Positions 21,757-32,110 of a stretch of 34,088 nucleotides of DNA are shown one piece after another. How positions within the stretch are numbered: the stretch's first letter is position 1; each line of letters starts with the position of its first letter. Source of the DNA: Oehlia diaphana (taxonomy: Eukaryota; Glomeromycota; Glomeromycetes; Glomerales; Glomeraceae). The position numbers were made by a program, and so were the translations under genes. The notes beneath the pieces are model-generated. The model made no database searches. It saw only the letters and a program-made list of their open reading frames with translations, and was not told the DNA's origin. The DNA is taken from contig QZLH01001247.1 in the NCBI GenBank assembly GCA_003833135.1, forward strand, positions 1 through 34,088, read 5' to 3'.

Positions 21757-24024
21757 CTAACCATCAGGAATTTCCAATGTATTTTGTTCTTTTGAATGAA
21801 GGTTTGGATTATTATATATTTCATTCTCGTCTATAAAATACATTTGTTAATTATAAATAATACAAAATTTTAAATAAAAATTTTTGATAAAATATTTTCA
21901 CATACCATTAATATTAATATTAATATTCGCTCTTTTTATTTGTTGTATTTGTTGTATTTCTTCTTTTTTATAATAATCTCGAATATCTTTTATTTCAAAT
22001 AAAAAAATAAAAATCATTGAATATTTTAATAAAGTTCATTCATTATTACTTGTAATTTCTTTAAATGATATAAAATTATATTTACCATAATTTAGATTTA
22101 CTTGTGACATTTCAAATATTTTGTTGGACAATTTTTTATTATTAACTAAAATCAACATATAAATTAATCATTAATGTTTGTATTAATTTAATTAATAAAT
22201 AGAATTAATTACCTTTAATGGAAATATCCACATTTTGAATATCTGACTTATTAAATTCATTGACTAAAACAAGAAATCAAGCGTAAGTCGATCATTATAC
22301 ATTTTATTGTACAATTTTAAAAATATTAATAATTACTTACTATTATCAGGAATTTTGAAACCATATGATTTACTATAGAATACTATTAATACATTATCGT
22401 TTTAAAAGTTATATCAATAATATTTAACAATCATAAATAAAAAAAATACTATTACATACCTTCTTGTTCTTCTATTATTAATTAAATTAAAAAAATTAAA
22501 ACAAAAATATTTTTAATATACTGTATAATATATTGCATATTAAAAAAAAATTTATAATAGATAGTAAGCAACTATACCTTCTGTCGCATTCTTTGGTTCG
22601 GGTAAATTTTCAAATCTATGAATATTACTTGAAAACAATCTGTTATTTGAAGAATTTGTTTCTAAACCATTAGGTTTATATACTTTTGGTTGTAATAATT
22701 CATTTTCCATATTTTTATATGATAAATAGATTTCTTTTATCTGCTTCCTAAGCGTTTTTATATTAGGTCTTTTTAATGGATCAGCATTCCAACATTGTTT
22801 CATTAGTAGTTTATATTCTAAAGGAGTTTCTGGCACAATTTTTGGTCTCATGCCGTTAATAATCTTCATTGCTAGACTATAATCATGTTCATAATTTATA
22901 AATGGTGGTTGTCCAGATGTGACTTCCCACATAAGCATTGCAATACTATATATATCAGATGCAAAAGTGTATTCACTTCCAGCAATTATTTCAGGTGCTA
23001 TATAAGGAAGATTTCCATATATACACTTTGATGATATATCAGCAGGTCCACAAAATCCAAGATCACCAATAAGCCAAATATCAAGGACTCGTAAATACAA
23101 AATATTTCCTGAATGTAAATCTCTGTGAATTGCATTTTCATTAACGATTCTATAAAGTGCATTGATTATTTCAAAAATAATCTTAATCCTTTTTTTCCAT
23201 GTAAGTTGACTATGTTTTTGTTGTAAATATTTTCTTAAATCCATATCCATTTTTCTCATTACAAGCATATAATTTCCATTTAATGGATCTTGTGTTAAAC
23301 CAAAACAACGGACAATATCTACCCATTTATTGCCTATAGTTAAATGAGATTTAGCCTATAAAATTTAAAACTTTTATTATACAATAAAAATATAAAATGT
23401 ATTTAATTTTAATTTTGAAATTAGATAACAAACCTCTTCAAACCAATTTCGATTTATACTTTCAGCATCATCTAATCTCTTAAGTATAACTTCTTGAGTT
23501 CCATTTCTTACTAATTGTTGATTTTTAAAATCCCATTCTTCATAATATCCATCAATCCAATCTGCAGTGTAAATTTCGGAGAATCCACCTTTTGTAAGAT
23601 AATTAATGTTTTTAAAATTATTATATGGTATCCATTCAATTACTTTATTCGGCATGAAAGTTTCCATTTGACATTTTTGTATTAAATTATCAATATCATC
23701 ATTTTTAGATGTCCAATTTGAAAAATTTTCTTTTAAATAATTTCGAACACAATATTCACAATATGATGTAGCAAGACATTCTTGATTACAATTTTCACAA
23801 ACTCTTTTTGTTCCTGAATTATGAATAATTTTATTTCGATCATAAAATTGAAATAATAATTTTATTAATTTAGTTTTTTCATCATCTGTAAGAGATTTAT
23901 TAGATAAAACGAATTGTTCATGAAATTTATTTTGTTTGTGTATATCATTGTTAATATTATAATCACTTGACATATGTGCTTTCAAACACAATTCATAAAT
24001 CAATTCATATCGAATATTAGGCAT
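21757..24024 (-). CDS. TKL-type protein kinase K3 (8 exons)
   Basis: Third member of the same kinase family, on the minus strand, about 562 residues. Exons: 24024-23434, 23355-22578, 22471-22460 (12-nt EEQE microexon), 22382-22341, 22263-22213, 22145-22086, 21986-21906, 21830-21757 (TAG). All tail junctions are phase 1, as in K1 and K2. Cys cluster C76, C79, C83, C89, C92. Kinase landmarks: glycine loop about 145-152, lysine K182, HRD 274-276, N281, DLG 295-297, 'YIAPEIIAGSEYTFASDIYS' in the activation/APE region, and 'CWNADPLKRP' near the C-lobe end. Tail exons 5-7 differ in sequence and length from K1/K2 and include an Asn/Ile repeat, but the last exon returns to the conserved 'NNPNLHS' motif. 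No downstream exon equivalent to K1's GGF end is seen. It is predicted active; the substrate is unknown. Confidence 0.85.
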
Positions 24025-24848
24025 AATGAAAATTAATTACGAATTCAATTAATAATATTATATTATTAATAATAAAAAAATTATGAATTTGATAAAAATA
24101 AAAAGCATGAAAAATTTCAGAATAGGACTTTTAAATAATTTATATTCTATTTTGTAGTAAGTATCCGCGATCAAAAGATCAGCGTTTGTTAAATTGCGCC
24201 AATTTCTTTTTTTAGCAAATCATTACTAATCTAAGATTATAAAACCTTTATATTTAATACAAATTTCATTCAATAATGGAATTACAAATATTGAGTAATT
24301 TACGATCTATATATATACGTGTGTATATTATATATACAGTATATGCGTATGTACATATTATATTACTTGTACACCTTTGTGAATTAATTATGTCAATTTT
24401 GAATAATAACTTTTTTTTTGTTTGTTTATGCAAATTACCTTATAACAATAACAATGATTATGCAACATATAATAATTTTATTATTTATATCTTGCATGCA
24501 TTATTAAATTAGAAAATAATTATAAATTATTATAAACGAAAGAGAAGCGGCCGAATCGGTAATAAATATTTATTATATTGTGTATGACGAATTATGGGCT
24601 GGAATTCATATAAATATATATGTATCCCGGCCGAGCGACCAATTGCAGGCCTCTATATCGGATAATCTTAAGCTTTAGCCGAGTTATTTAAAAAAATTAT
24701 CTGCGTTGTCAATAATACTATCATCGTTGTAATCGTTGTAAATATCGAAAATAATTTATATGTTAAAAATATTTTTTCATAATAATAATATCTCATTTTT
24801 ATATCTAAAGAAGATTATGTTTACATTAAAATGTGAAGATCATTACTA

Positions 24849-24886
<38 letters not shown>
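24849..24886. repeat. T27-A11 homopolymer pair
   Basis: About 27 T's directly followed by about 11 A's, able to fold back. Such runs are frequent in this window but this is the longest. Confidence 0.9.
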
Positions 24887-25657
24887 TGGTGTCATATCGA
24901 ATAATAATTTTTTTGATTGTGAAAGAAATGATTAGCATCCAAATAATAAATAATGCATCATTAAAGTTTCTTGGCGTATTATTTTGATAAATAATTACTT
25001 ATTATAATATAATACTTGACAAAAGTCTTGTCCTATGAACTTTTTCATAATAATTGCCTAAATACTTTTCTTGTAAATAATTCAAATATTTTCTTTTTTC
25101 AACTACGAAATAGTTTCTTAAAATCATATTTATTATTATTTAAAAGTGAGAGTTTTTGATCGGTTTATAATTTAATTAAACGATAATGGTGGTTTTTGTG
25201 ACGTAATTAAATTCTTTAGTATTACCAATCAAAATTATTAAAAAGGTTTAGAAAAAAAAAAAAAAAATTTTTTCTACTCGTTTGAGACCTTATTGGGCCA
25301 AAGTCACATGATAATATGAATATGATGTTCGGATAGACATTTTACTAATCAAAATACTGGAATATTTTACAAACACGTGACTGAATTTAGGACATATCCC
25401 AATTATGTAATCATTACATCTTGTTCTAATTATTACATTCGTTGAAGTTACAAATCCAAAGGACATGTAGTGATAATACACCATGTAAATTACTCGTTCA
25501 TGTTAATTTAATAATAATATTACGACGGTAACATTTTATCAAGTAATTAGCAAAAAATCTACGTTACACACCTACAAAAGACATGTGATTTGAAATATCT
25601 TTGTTTCTTAATTGCGAATTGATGATAAATTAATTTGTAAACAATCTAATAAGCAAA

Positions 25658-25682
25658 TTTTATTTTATTTTATTTTATTTTA
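25658..25682. repeat. (TTTTA)n microsatellite
   Basis: Five tandem five-base units, visible directly. Confidence 0.85.
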
Positions 25683-25812
25683 TGTGAAGTCAGAGAGCAA
25701 CTATAAAAGAACATAGTTCGATACATGTAAAGAACGTTCTAGCTAAGCGCAACCATCCATCGAGTCATAATGAAATGACGGACCCTATCTACTAATAATA
25801 GAACCAAAAGAA

Positions 25813-25842
25813 GACTCCCACACTTCTACCAGTGAGGGAGTC
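25813..25842. other. Strong hairpin, 11 of 12 bp paired
   Basis: GACTCCCACACT (25813-25824) pairs with AGTGAGGGAGTC (25831-25842), with a single A-A mismatch and a 6-base loop TCTACC. A second hairpin follows (CCACCT 25914-25919 with AGGTGG 25934-25939). Both lie beyond the 3' end of the minus-strand coding element at 26289-28019, so they would be in its 3' untranslated region. Confidence 0.7.
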
Positions 25843-26288
25843 AGGGAAACAATCAACTAATGAGCACTCATACGTGTACACAATCGATCCGAATTATTTT
25901 TTCAACAAAGTTGCCACCTGTAAATTCTGTCATAGGTGGAATGGTTCACACTATTCTGATTTAATATATAAAAATATATAACATACAATGCAAAGAAATA
26001 GTCTAAGCTATAAAATGATTCCTAAAAAAGGAGAATATATAAAATATAAAAAAAAAAGTAAAAAAAAAGAAAAGAACTTTAGTTTCTAAAAACTTTAGAC
26101 GGTCCAGCCTGCTCGGAATCAAAAGCAGTATCGGGAGTGGTATCTAGACAGGACCGTTTCGGGTTAATCAATGATATAGAAAGGTTTGGGTTAATATCCA
26201 CCTATCGTTTAAGAGGAAAATCTTGATTGATTTTTCGTTCATTCAGTCGGTAGGGTTTGATCACCGCTGGTTTGTCTTCATCACCTGG

Positions 26289-28019
26289 TCATTCTACCGG
26301 CAAATGCATTCGGATACATTTCCTGTTGTTGGGTATAATGAAACCCAGGAATCTGGCATATAATGTTCTCATCTCATCCTCAAGTGTAAACTTGTGTTTT
26401 TTCTTACTTTGCCCATCGTCAGGTGTATTCTTGTTAGTATATTTCATCATAATCCTGTCATATTCTTTGACAAAATTTGTTCTATCCTTGTGAAATTTGT
26501 CACTCCAATTCATCAAATTATTGATTTTTTTTATTTTATTATAATAGAATTTTGGGTCCCAGCCTGATTCTTTAGCGTTTGCTATTTCCCTCTCAGAATC
26601 TGTCATCGTGGGTGAGACCATCACCTGAGGTTCAATTGTTATTTCCTTTGATTTACCTCTATGTTCAGGAGGATTCAGCCTTTTCTTGTATTTATGGTCA
26701 TACGGTGTGGAGAAAGTAAGACCTAAATTTTCAGGAGAAAGCTTGATATCTTGAATTCTGATATGCTGAATTCTTTTGTTAATGGTTTGTAAGGGTAAGA
26801 ACAAGAAATTAGATGTCTTCGCAGTGCCAAGTTTGGAAGCTACGTTAGAAGTACCGCCAGGTTTTACAACCTCCTTCTTGAGAACTCTACGACAATTGCG
26901 TTCAAAATGGCGTTGTTGTCTTTTGGCCACTTTAGTATTGGGGCTAGGTTGATAATTGAATCCTTTCATCAATTTATTGTAAATGCGAGTTCTAGGGTAG
27001 TGGGTAACTTTCTTATATCCCGGGAGTGTATAACGTGAGCGGTAAGATATGCCCGTATGCTTGATATAAACATCTTTCCATTCTAAATTTTGCCATCATT
27101 TGAATATCAAGTTGGTGTGGAATGCTTTAGTGATTTCTCTTGATTCAAAGGTAACTGATCATTTTTCAGAGTAATATCTGAAATATTTTTTTGACGTGAG
27201 AACCACAACCATGTCTGTTGTTGGACAATATAATGTCGGAGGGTAATTGACATAATATAGGAGGTGAGGAAGTGTTTTGAACTATTTGATATTCACATGG
27301 AATGTATATACTGAAGTGAAATCTGTATCTTTTATACAAGAAATTAAAGAAGGTTTTCGTTTGATGATTACGATCATCTGTTTTGTAAGCACGTGATTCG
27401 ATGAACGTGATTCGTTCTAATAATTTTTTCCTTAGCATATTAAAATATTTTTTTTGTATTCGACGTGGAATAACTCTTTGTGAAGAAAAAAAATACTGAA
27501 GTGCTTTGCTAATTTGAAATTTGGCGTTAGGTACCCGGCTCGTGGAGTTAAAACTAATCAGGGTGGTTGACATGCGATAGTCATTTGTGTGTATCTTAAG
27601 ATGAATATCATTGGTGCCTGGATTGCAATCGACAATCTCAAAAAAGAAACTTTTTGAATGCCCAAAATTGTAGATCTTGTTAAAACCTGTATACTGGGTT
27701 TTGATCACGTGGGTTTTCTTGAATGAAACAAAGAAAGGAAAATTTTTCCTGCGAGGTTGTGGCGCAGTATAAGACGAAGGTGAAAGAATATCATCAATAT
27801 CAAGGTGAAGGATATCCTTGGTAGTAAGTATAACTTCTTGTCAAAATCTTGAACATAATTATTTGAGTCCTTTTGTGGCGTTGGAGTTAGGCCGAGTTGA
27901 ACAAAAGAGTGTGTCGGGGGAGACAACCAGTCTATTACTATATGTTTAGTAGTAGAAGAAGAAGCCATATTTGTATCTGGATATAAAATAACAAAAACCT
28001 CGTCATATGCCTGAGGCAC
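26289..28019 (-). pseudogene. Disrupted unrecognised ORF, likely mobile-element origin
   Basis: One long minus-strand coding sequence now in at least three frames. It starts near 27966 (MASSSTTKH, with a possible upstream ATG at 28019). The first frame shifts near 27840 into 'EVILTTKDILHLDIDD', which continues through 'QYTGFNKIYNFGHSKSFFF' to a stop at 27166. Coherent sequence then resumes in another frame ('VTFESREITKAFHTNLIFK'), is broken by an in-frame TGA at 27096-27098, and continues 'HYPRTRIYNKLMKGF' to the stop at 26289. Total length would have been about 570 residues. The middle is basic and Arg/Lys-rich, with no catalytic motif I recognise. Base composition (about 37% G+C in a sampled 60-base line) and codon use are unlike the kinases and CRN genes. 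It may be a retroelement ORF1/gag-like protein or another foreign element; a spliced host gene is less likely because the breaks lack clear GT-AG pairs. Confidence 0.5.
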
Positions 28020-30212
28020 CCATCGAGGGCCTCTTTCCCTTTGAGTTTTCTTAGAAAACTAAAAGTACAAACTCGCAAAAATTTTACTGCAGAAAACTAA
28101 TGAAATGGAAAAAAGGAGAAAGAGTTTTTTTCCTCCAATCTAATAAGCAAACTTGATGTCCTTTTCTTACGTTGCACATATAATAAAGTCGGGTGATCTA
28201 ATATTGGCAAGATTCATAATATCAACCAATGAAAACTAATAAAATACTACAATGAATAATATATAAACATATGACGTAATAATACTGTAGTTTAGTAAAA
28301 TTCCAGAAAGAAAAAGGCAAAAAAAATAAAATAAAAATAACAAAATGCTTATGCCTTTTTACCAATTTATTGAACTTGAATGGCAATTTAATTTTAAATA
28401 CGATATGTTATCGCCCATGGTGATTATCACATCTCGCATCACGAATGAATCTCCAGTGAAATAAATGGAAAAATATGAAAAACGAAAAAAAGATTACAGA
28501 AAAAAACGATAAAGATTATAAGTCTAAACAGTATGTTATTACATTCTTATTAGGTAATTTATGAGAACTTGAAAATCTTAACGAAATCGCTTTTTAATAA
28601 TTGAAGCCAATTTATAGGGAATTGTTACGTTATTTTGAATGCGATACTCAAGTTTTTCTGAATTTGTGGCAGATTTCAACAATAAATCGGTTATTCTATT
28701 AATAACATGAAAGTTGAAACTGTAACTTGAATTCCATTAACTTTTCGAAACGAATTGCCAAATTTCTCATGTTGGTAGGTTTACAAATGGTCTATTATAA
28801 TGAGTCGGGTATTATGGACGGATTTTGTATAAATTACTAGATTTTCAGTTAAAAATTTAGAAAACTTATTTTAGCAAATAAAGAAGGGGGTAAATAATTA
28901 ATTACTAATTAAATTAATGGAAATTTTTTTTTTTACGGCCCAAAAAAAAAATGGCAGTCGGATTTGTTCCCAGGTTACACGATTTGCGCACATGGTCTAG
29001 ATGATTATTTTCGGTAATTATTATAAACTTTTTATTGATCGATCGTTGTTATCCTTAATTAAATGAAAAAACAGTTTAACTAATCGGATAAATTTCAATA
29101 CCTTTCACCGATTGAAATTAAAGGATTTTCTAAAATTAGTATACAAGAAAAAAAGAATTTTACCATATCGGAGTTATTTATTGATTGTGTAAATGGGATT
29201 GGATCTACAATTACAAAAAAATAAGGTTACAAATAAAAAAAAAAAAAATTATTAAATTCAAACCTGTCAAATATTTATTGCAAATATTTCTTTTGCATAT
29301 GATAGTTTATCATATGTAATATATTTAATAAATTTTCTAGAAATTAAATTACTTAATTGCTTAATAATGTTCATTTGTCATATTTTTGTTAGTATTTTTA
29401 GTATTTTGTATATCAATCAATAACGAAAATCAATACTGTACTTGAAATAAAGTTAAGGTTTGTAACATAAAAAATTTTTTTTATTAATATTTTGTAAACA
29501 ATTAATTCCTCTCTAAAGGAAATTTATTGAAATTTACATTTGTAAGCGAAGTGAATGTCTTACACGTACTTTATTATTACTTTTTTTTTTAAAAAAAAAA
29601 GGGTAAAAAAGGAAAACAACAGATATAAAAAAAAAGAGAATAAGGATAAAGATCATAAAGTGATTGAGTTAATGAAGTATTTAGTAAATTTATAGAAGGA
29701 TTTAAATGTGTAGGAATAGAATAAGGTTTATACCGGAATTTTCTTTAACTTTAATAAAAGAGAAAGTATTAGGCTATACCAGCCCTTCAATCTTTTAGTA
29801 AACAGTTACACATCATATTTTAATATTTTGGTGTCAAAATATTCAATAAATCACAATACTGCGGATTTATTAATTTGCGTGGCAAAAAATAATATACAGT
29901 ATAAACATAAGCAGTATCGCGAATCAAATCTTTTTTTCAATCATTATTTTTTATTATCCCATTTTTGTTTATATTTAGAAAATTTTAATTTTCACGTATT
30001 AAAAAAAAATATTTGACAAATGTCGCAACGACTGGAAAATATCACGTCTTTAAATCATGTGTTTTAAATCATCCTTTCGTAATTTACTGTGCCTCTTTTC
30101 TGAAATATTTATTCCAAATATTTCAACGGACTCTACTCTATTAAAAAGGATTTATCTCCCAACGGGCTCTTAAAAAAAATCTCTTATGGTTGATGTTTTA
30201 TGTTAACAATTA
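28020..30212. other. Intergenic, AT-rich, no gene recognised
   Basis: Mostly A/T sequence with homopolymers. Small GC-richer patches occur at about 28020-28045, 28415-28455 and 28935-29000, the last containing a poly-A interrupted GGCCC...ATGGCAGTCGG phrase. A plus-strand 62-codon frame at 29828-30016 begins at a non-ATG codon and shows no domain. Confidence 0.5.
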
Positions 30213-30346
30213 CCGTATTCACCCGAAAATAAGCACCAACTTTTGCACGTAATGCAGGCCAAGATTTAGTAATGCTGGCCAAAAAAATCCATAATTCCGC
30301 CCATGTTGCTTATTTTCGGGGGTTGCTTATTTTCCGATGAATACGC
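30213..30346. mobile_element. 134-bp MITE with ~24-bp terminal inverted repeats
   Basis: The left end CCGTATTCACCCGAAAATAA matches the right end, which reverse complemented reads GCGTATTCATCGGAAAATAA; the match continues through GCA. A TA dinucleotide flanks both ends (30211-30212 and 30347-30348), the target-site duplication expected of Tc1/mariner/pogo-type elements. The right end also carries a second GAAAATAAGCA copy in tandem. There is no coding capacity, so it is non-autonomous. Confidence 0.75.
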
Positions 30347-30741
30347 TAATTCTTATTAGAGTTCGCAATATCATAGTACACACTGTAACAACACCATGAA
30401 ATTAAATACTTTTTGTATAATCATTATTTTTTTTTAGTATCGGGGAAATTAAAATTTAATCAACCCAATGCATACATTGTATCAATAAAGTATCTGTCTG
30501 ATACAAATTTTGACTATAAAAGGCCTAAACTATTCGAAACTCGGCTAATAAAGCCCTAAAATTTACTATTTTATTACGTATTCACTCGCTATCTTCACTT
30601 TCACAATCCCACAAGTAACCTGATTTTGCGCGACACGTTTCTTTGTATTTATAATATCACTATTTCTTTTTTCCTTTGATGCTTATCTGTAAATTCTTTT
30701 GATTACCGCTTATTTCGTTGATTCTATGATATAAATATAAG
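30347..30741. other. Spacer upstream of the 30742 ORF
   Basis: AT-rich, with CT-rich stretches before the ATG at 30742 and TATA-like words near 30647. No gene is recognised. Confidence 0.4.
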
Positions 30742-31026
30742 ATGATCAAGGCTAATCTGCGCTTTACCAAAGAGTACGAAAATACGTATAAGCGAGTTGG
30801 AGCTAATATCACAATTATAAAGAACGGTCGTCAATATTTCTTTAGAATGTATGACTTTGATTTAAGCCCACAAGAATTAAGAAATAGACGCAGATGGCAA
30901 GCATGTAAGAAAATTTCAATTGAAGTAATGCAAAAAACGGTGAAAAAAGAAAATATTACGAGATATGAAGGATGTTTCGGAAAAGTTATTAGGGTTAACA
31001 AAATTAGATATCTTTATATACTTTAA
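30742..31026 (+). CDS. Unrecognised basic 94-residue ORF
   Basis: ATG 30742 to TAA 31024-31026, preceded by 'ATAAATATAAG'. The product is Arg/Lys/Tyr-rich with no signal peptide or membrane segment. It has 'GRQYFFRMYDFDLSPQELRN' and a basic helix 'RNRRRWQACKKISIEVMQK', which might bind nucleic acid. Codon use includes CGA, CGT, CGC and ACG more freely than the CRN and kinase genes. The next ORF (31066) is in the same frame after three stops, and I see no convincing GT-AG pair joining them. It could be a small gene, a first exon, or part of a mobile element whose other parts lie just downstream. I do not recognise a family. Confidence 0.4.
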   Translation: MIKANLRFTKEYENTYKRVGANITIIKNGRQYFFRMYDFDLSPQELRNRRRWQACKKISIEVMQKTVKKENITRYEGCFGKVIRVNKIRYLYIL

Positions 31027-31065
31027 CAACGAAAATGAAATGATGCACGCGATTTATAAATCGGG

Positions 31066-31374
31066 ATGGAAGATGACATAAGGCTAGGGATACAATTGAA
31101 AAGTCAAGACGAACTAATAGGAAGGACGGTAAGGAAGATCTACAAGACGAACCCAAACAATAATGTATCGGAAATGTCGGAAGACGAACAATTTTATGAT
31201 ACAAGGGATAGTCTAACGAATCCGAAGGAATCTTTCAACGATAAGATTGAAAATTTTAATAAATTAAATGAGGTTATTAGCGGTAGCTCCGTAGCTACAG
31301 TTCTATTAATACTGTTATCATTCATCTTTTGGTTTATGCATCGCGAATATTCACCTGTTTTCCCTTCTCAATAG
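31066..31374 (+). CDS. Unrecognised ORF with C-terminal membrane segment
   Basis: 102 codons, ATG 31066 to TAG 31372-31374, 39 bases after the stop of the 30742 ORF and in the same frame. The first ~75 residues are charged and polar ('NVSEMSEDEQFYDTRDS'). Residues about 77-96 form one hydrophobic helix ('SSVATVLLILLSFIFWFMH'), followed by seven residues, a tail-anchored arrangement. No homologue is recognised. It may be the 3' exon of a gene starting at 30742 whose splice sites I cannot place, or a separate short reading frame. Confidence 0.35.
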   Translation: MEDDIRLGIQLKSQDELIGRTVRKIYKTNPNNNVSEMSEDEQFYDTRDSLTNPKESFNDKIENFNKLNEVISGSSVATVLLILLSFIFWFMHREYSPVFPSQ

Positions 31375-31391
31375 AGCTTGTATAGGAAGTA

Positions 31392-31571
31392 ATGAATACT
31401 CAAATCACCGCTGAACTTACCACTCCGGAAAACTCTTTTCTTGAAGCCTCTATTCACGCTCCAGCTTCTGTTTCCGTTTCTTCTCGTTCTCCTGCGGATC
31501 CCTCATCTACTACTAGTGCTCCTTCGATAGGGGACAAGCTAACACTAAATGGGGCTGGGTCATATCATTAA
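31392..31571 (+). CDS. 59-residue Ser/Pro/Thr-rich ORF, possible transposon ORF fragment
   Basis: ATG 31392 to TAA 31569-31571, starting 18 bases after the preceding ORF. It contains 'TTPENSFLEASIHAP' followed by Ser/Pro/Thr-rich low complexity. From memory this opening resembles the N-terminus of repeated, transposon-linked proteins in Rhizophagus, but I cannot verify that. The codons are much less AT-rich than local genes. After 'GDK' the reading frame appears to run into unrelated sequence and stops, so it looks like a truncated 5' fragment rather than a whole gene. Confidence 0.3.
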   Translation: MNTQITAELTTPENSFLEASIHAPASVSVSSRSPADPSSTTSAPSIGDKLTLNGAGSYH

Positions 31572-32110
31572 GTGGTAAGTATAAATTATAATAGTTCGCC
31601 GGAAGGACGTATGTGTAGGTGTAACACTGCAGGGTTCACTGAAAGTCTTCCGCATGGTGAACTGTTATGATTGACATAGGGGTTTATGTGCTCGTAGTAC
31701 GTACCATTTGCTACTGACTAGTAGCTGTCTGCTTTTGTGCACAAAGCATAGCTACAATGATGCCAAATAGGTGATCCCCGGGCAGGCTGTGGTCCCGTTG
31801 GAAATGACACATATCTCTTATGTCATGTTACTTACTTAGTTGTTGTTATTGAATACTATATGAGTTCATTTACCATAGATCCTATGATGGCCACATGGGT
31901 GTCCTGGGGTTCCCTGCTTAGGCATAATTAACAGGGTGGTAAACCTCATATGGTATGAGGTGATAGTGACTAAAAAATTTTGTAATTTTGTAGGGCATGT
32001 ATCAATTCATTTTTTCTTTGTCTTGACGTTGGCGCCAGGTGAAATTCTTACTTCTTATGCAATTATGGCTATTAATCAAAGTAATTCTGAAGAGCTGTTG
32101 AAGATGTGAA
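31572..32110. other. GC-rich, hairpin-dense non-coding island
   Basis: Two sampled 60-base lines are 45% (31621) and 53% (31741) G+C, against roughly 20% around them. Self-complementary segments are packed together: GGTTCAC...GTGAAC; GCTACT...AGTAGC; GTAGCT-...TGCTTT...AAAGCA..AGCTAC; ATGACA...TGTCAT; and CCTCATA (31944-31950) with TATGAGG (31954-31960). No reading frame is convincing. The segment is bounded by GTAAGT (31575) and TTTTGTAG (about 31993), so it could be an intron or the untranslated end of a mobile element. Confidence 0.55.

Larger units (their letters stand above)
24025..26288. other. Intergenic: simple repeats, then 3' flank of a disrupted element
   Basis: Includes a TA/GT-rich dinucleotide region (about 24296-24365), a GC-richer patch with two CGGCCGA words (24546-24640), a long T-then-A homopolymer (24849-24886), a (TTTTA)n run (25658-25682), and from about 25740 a less AT-rich segment with strong hairpins that probably belongs to the element encoded at 26289-28019. 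No gene is recognised. Confidence 0.5.

Noticed and set aside
31575..31994. Possible 420-bp intron (GTAAGT to TTTTGTAG)
   Set aside because: The upstream frame stops at 31569-31571 before the donor, and no coding continuation is seen after the acceptor. It is kept only as an alternative reading of the island.
32030..32037. TGGCGCCA resembling an LTR primer-binding site
   Set aside because: No LTR pair, polypurine tract or gag/pol sequence is visible around it.
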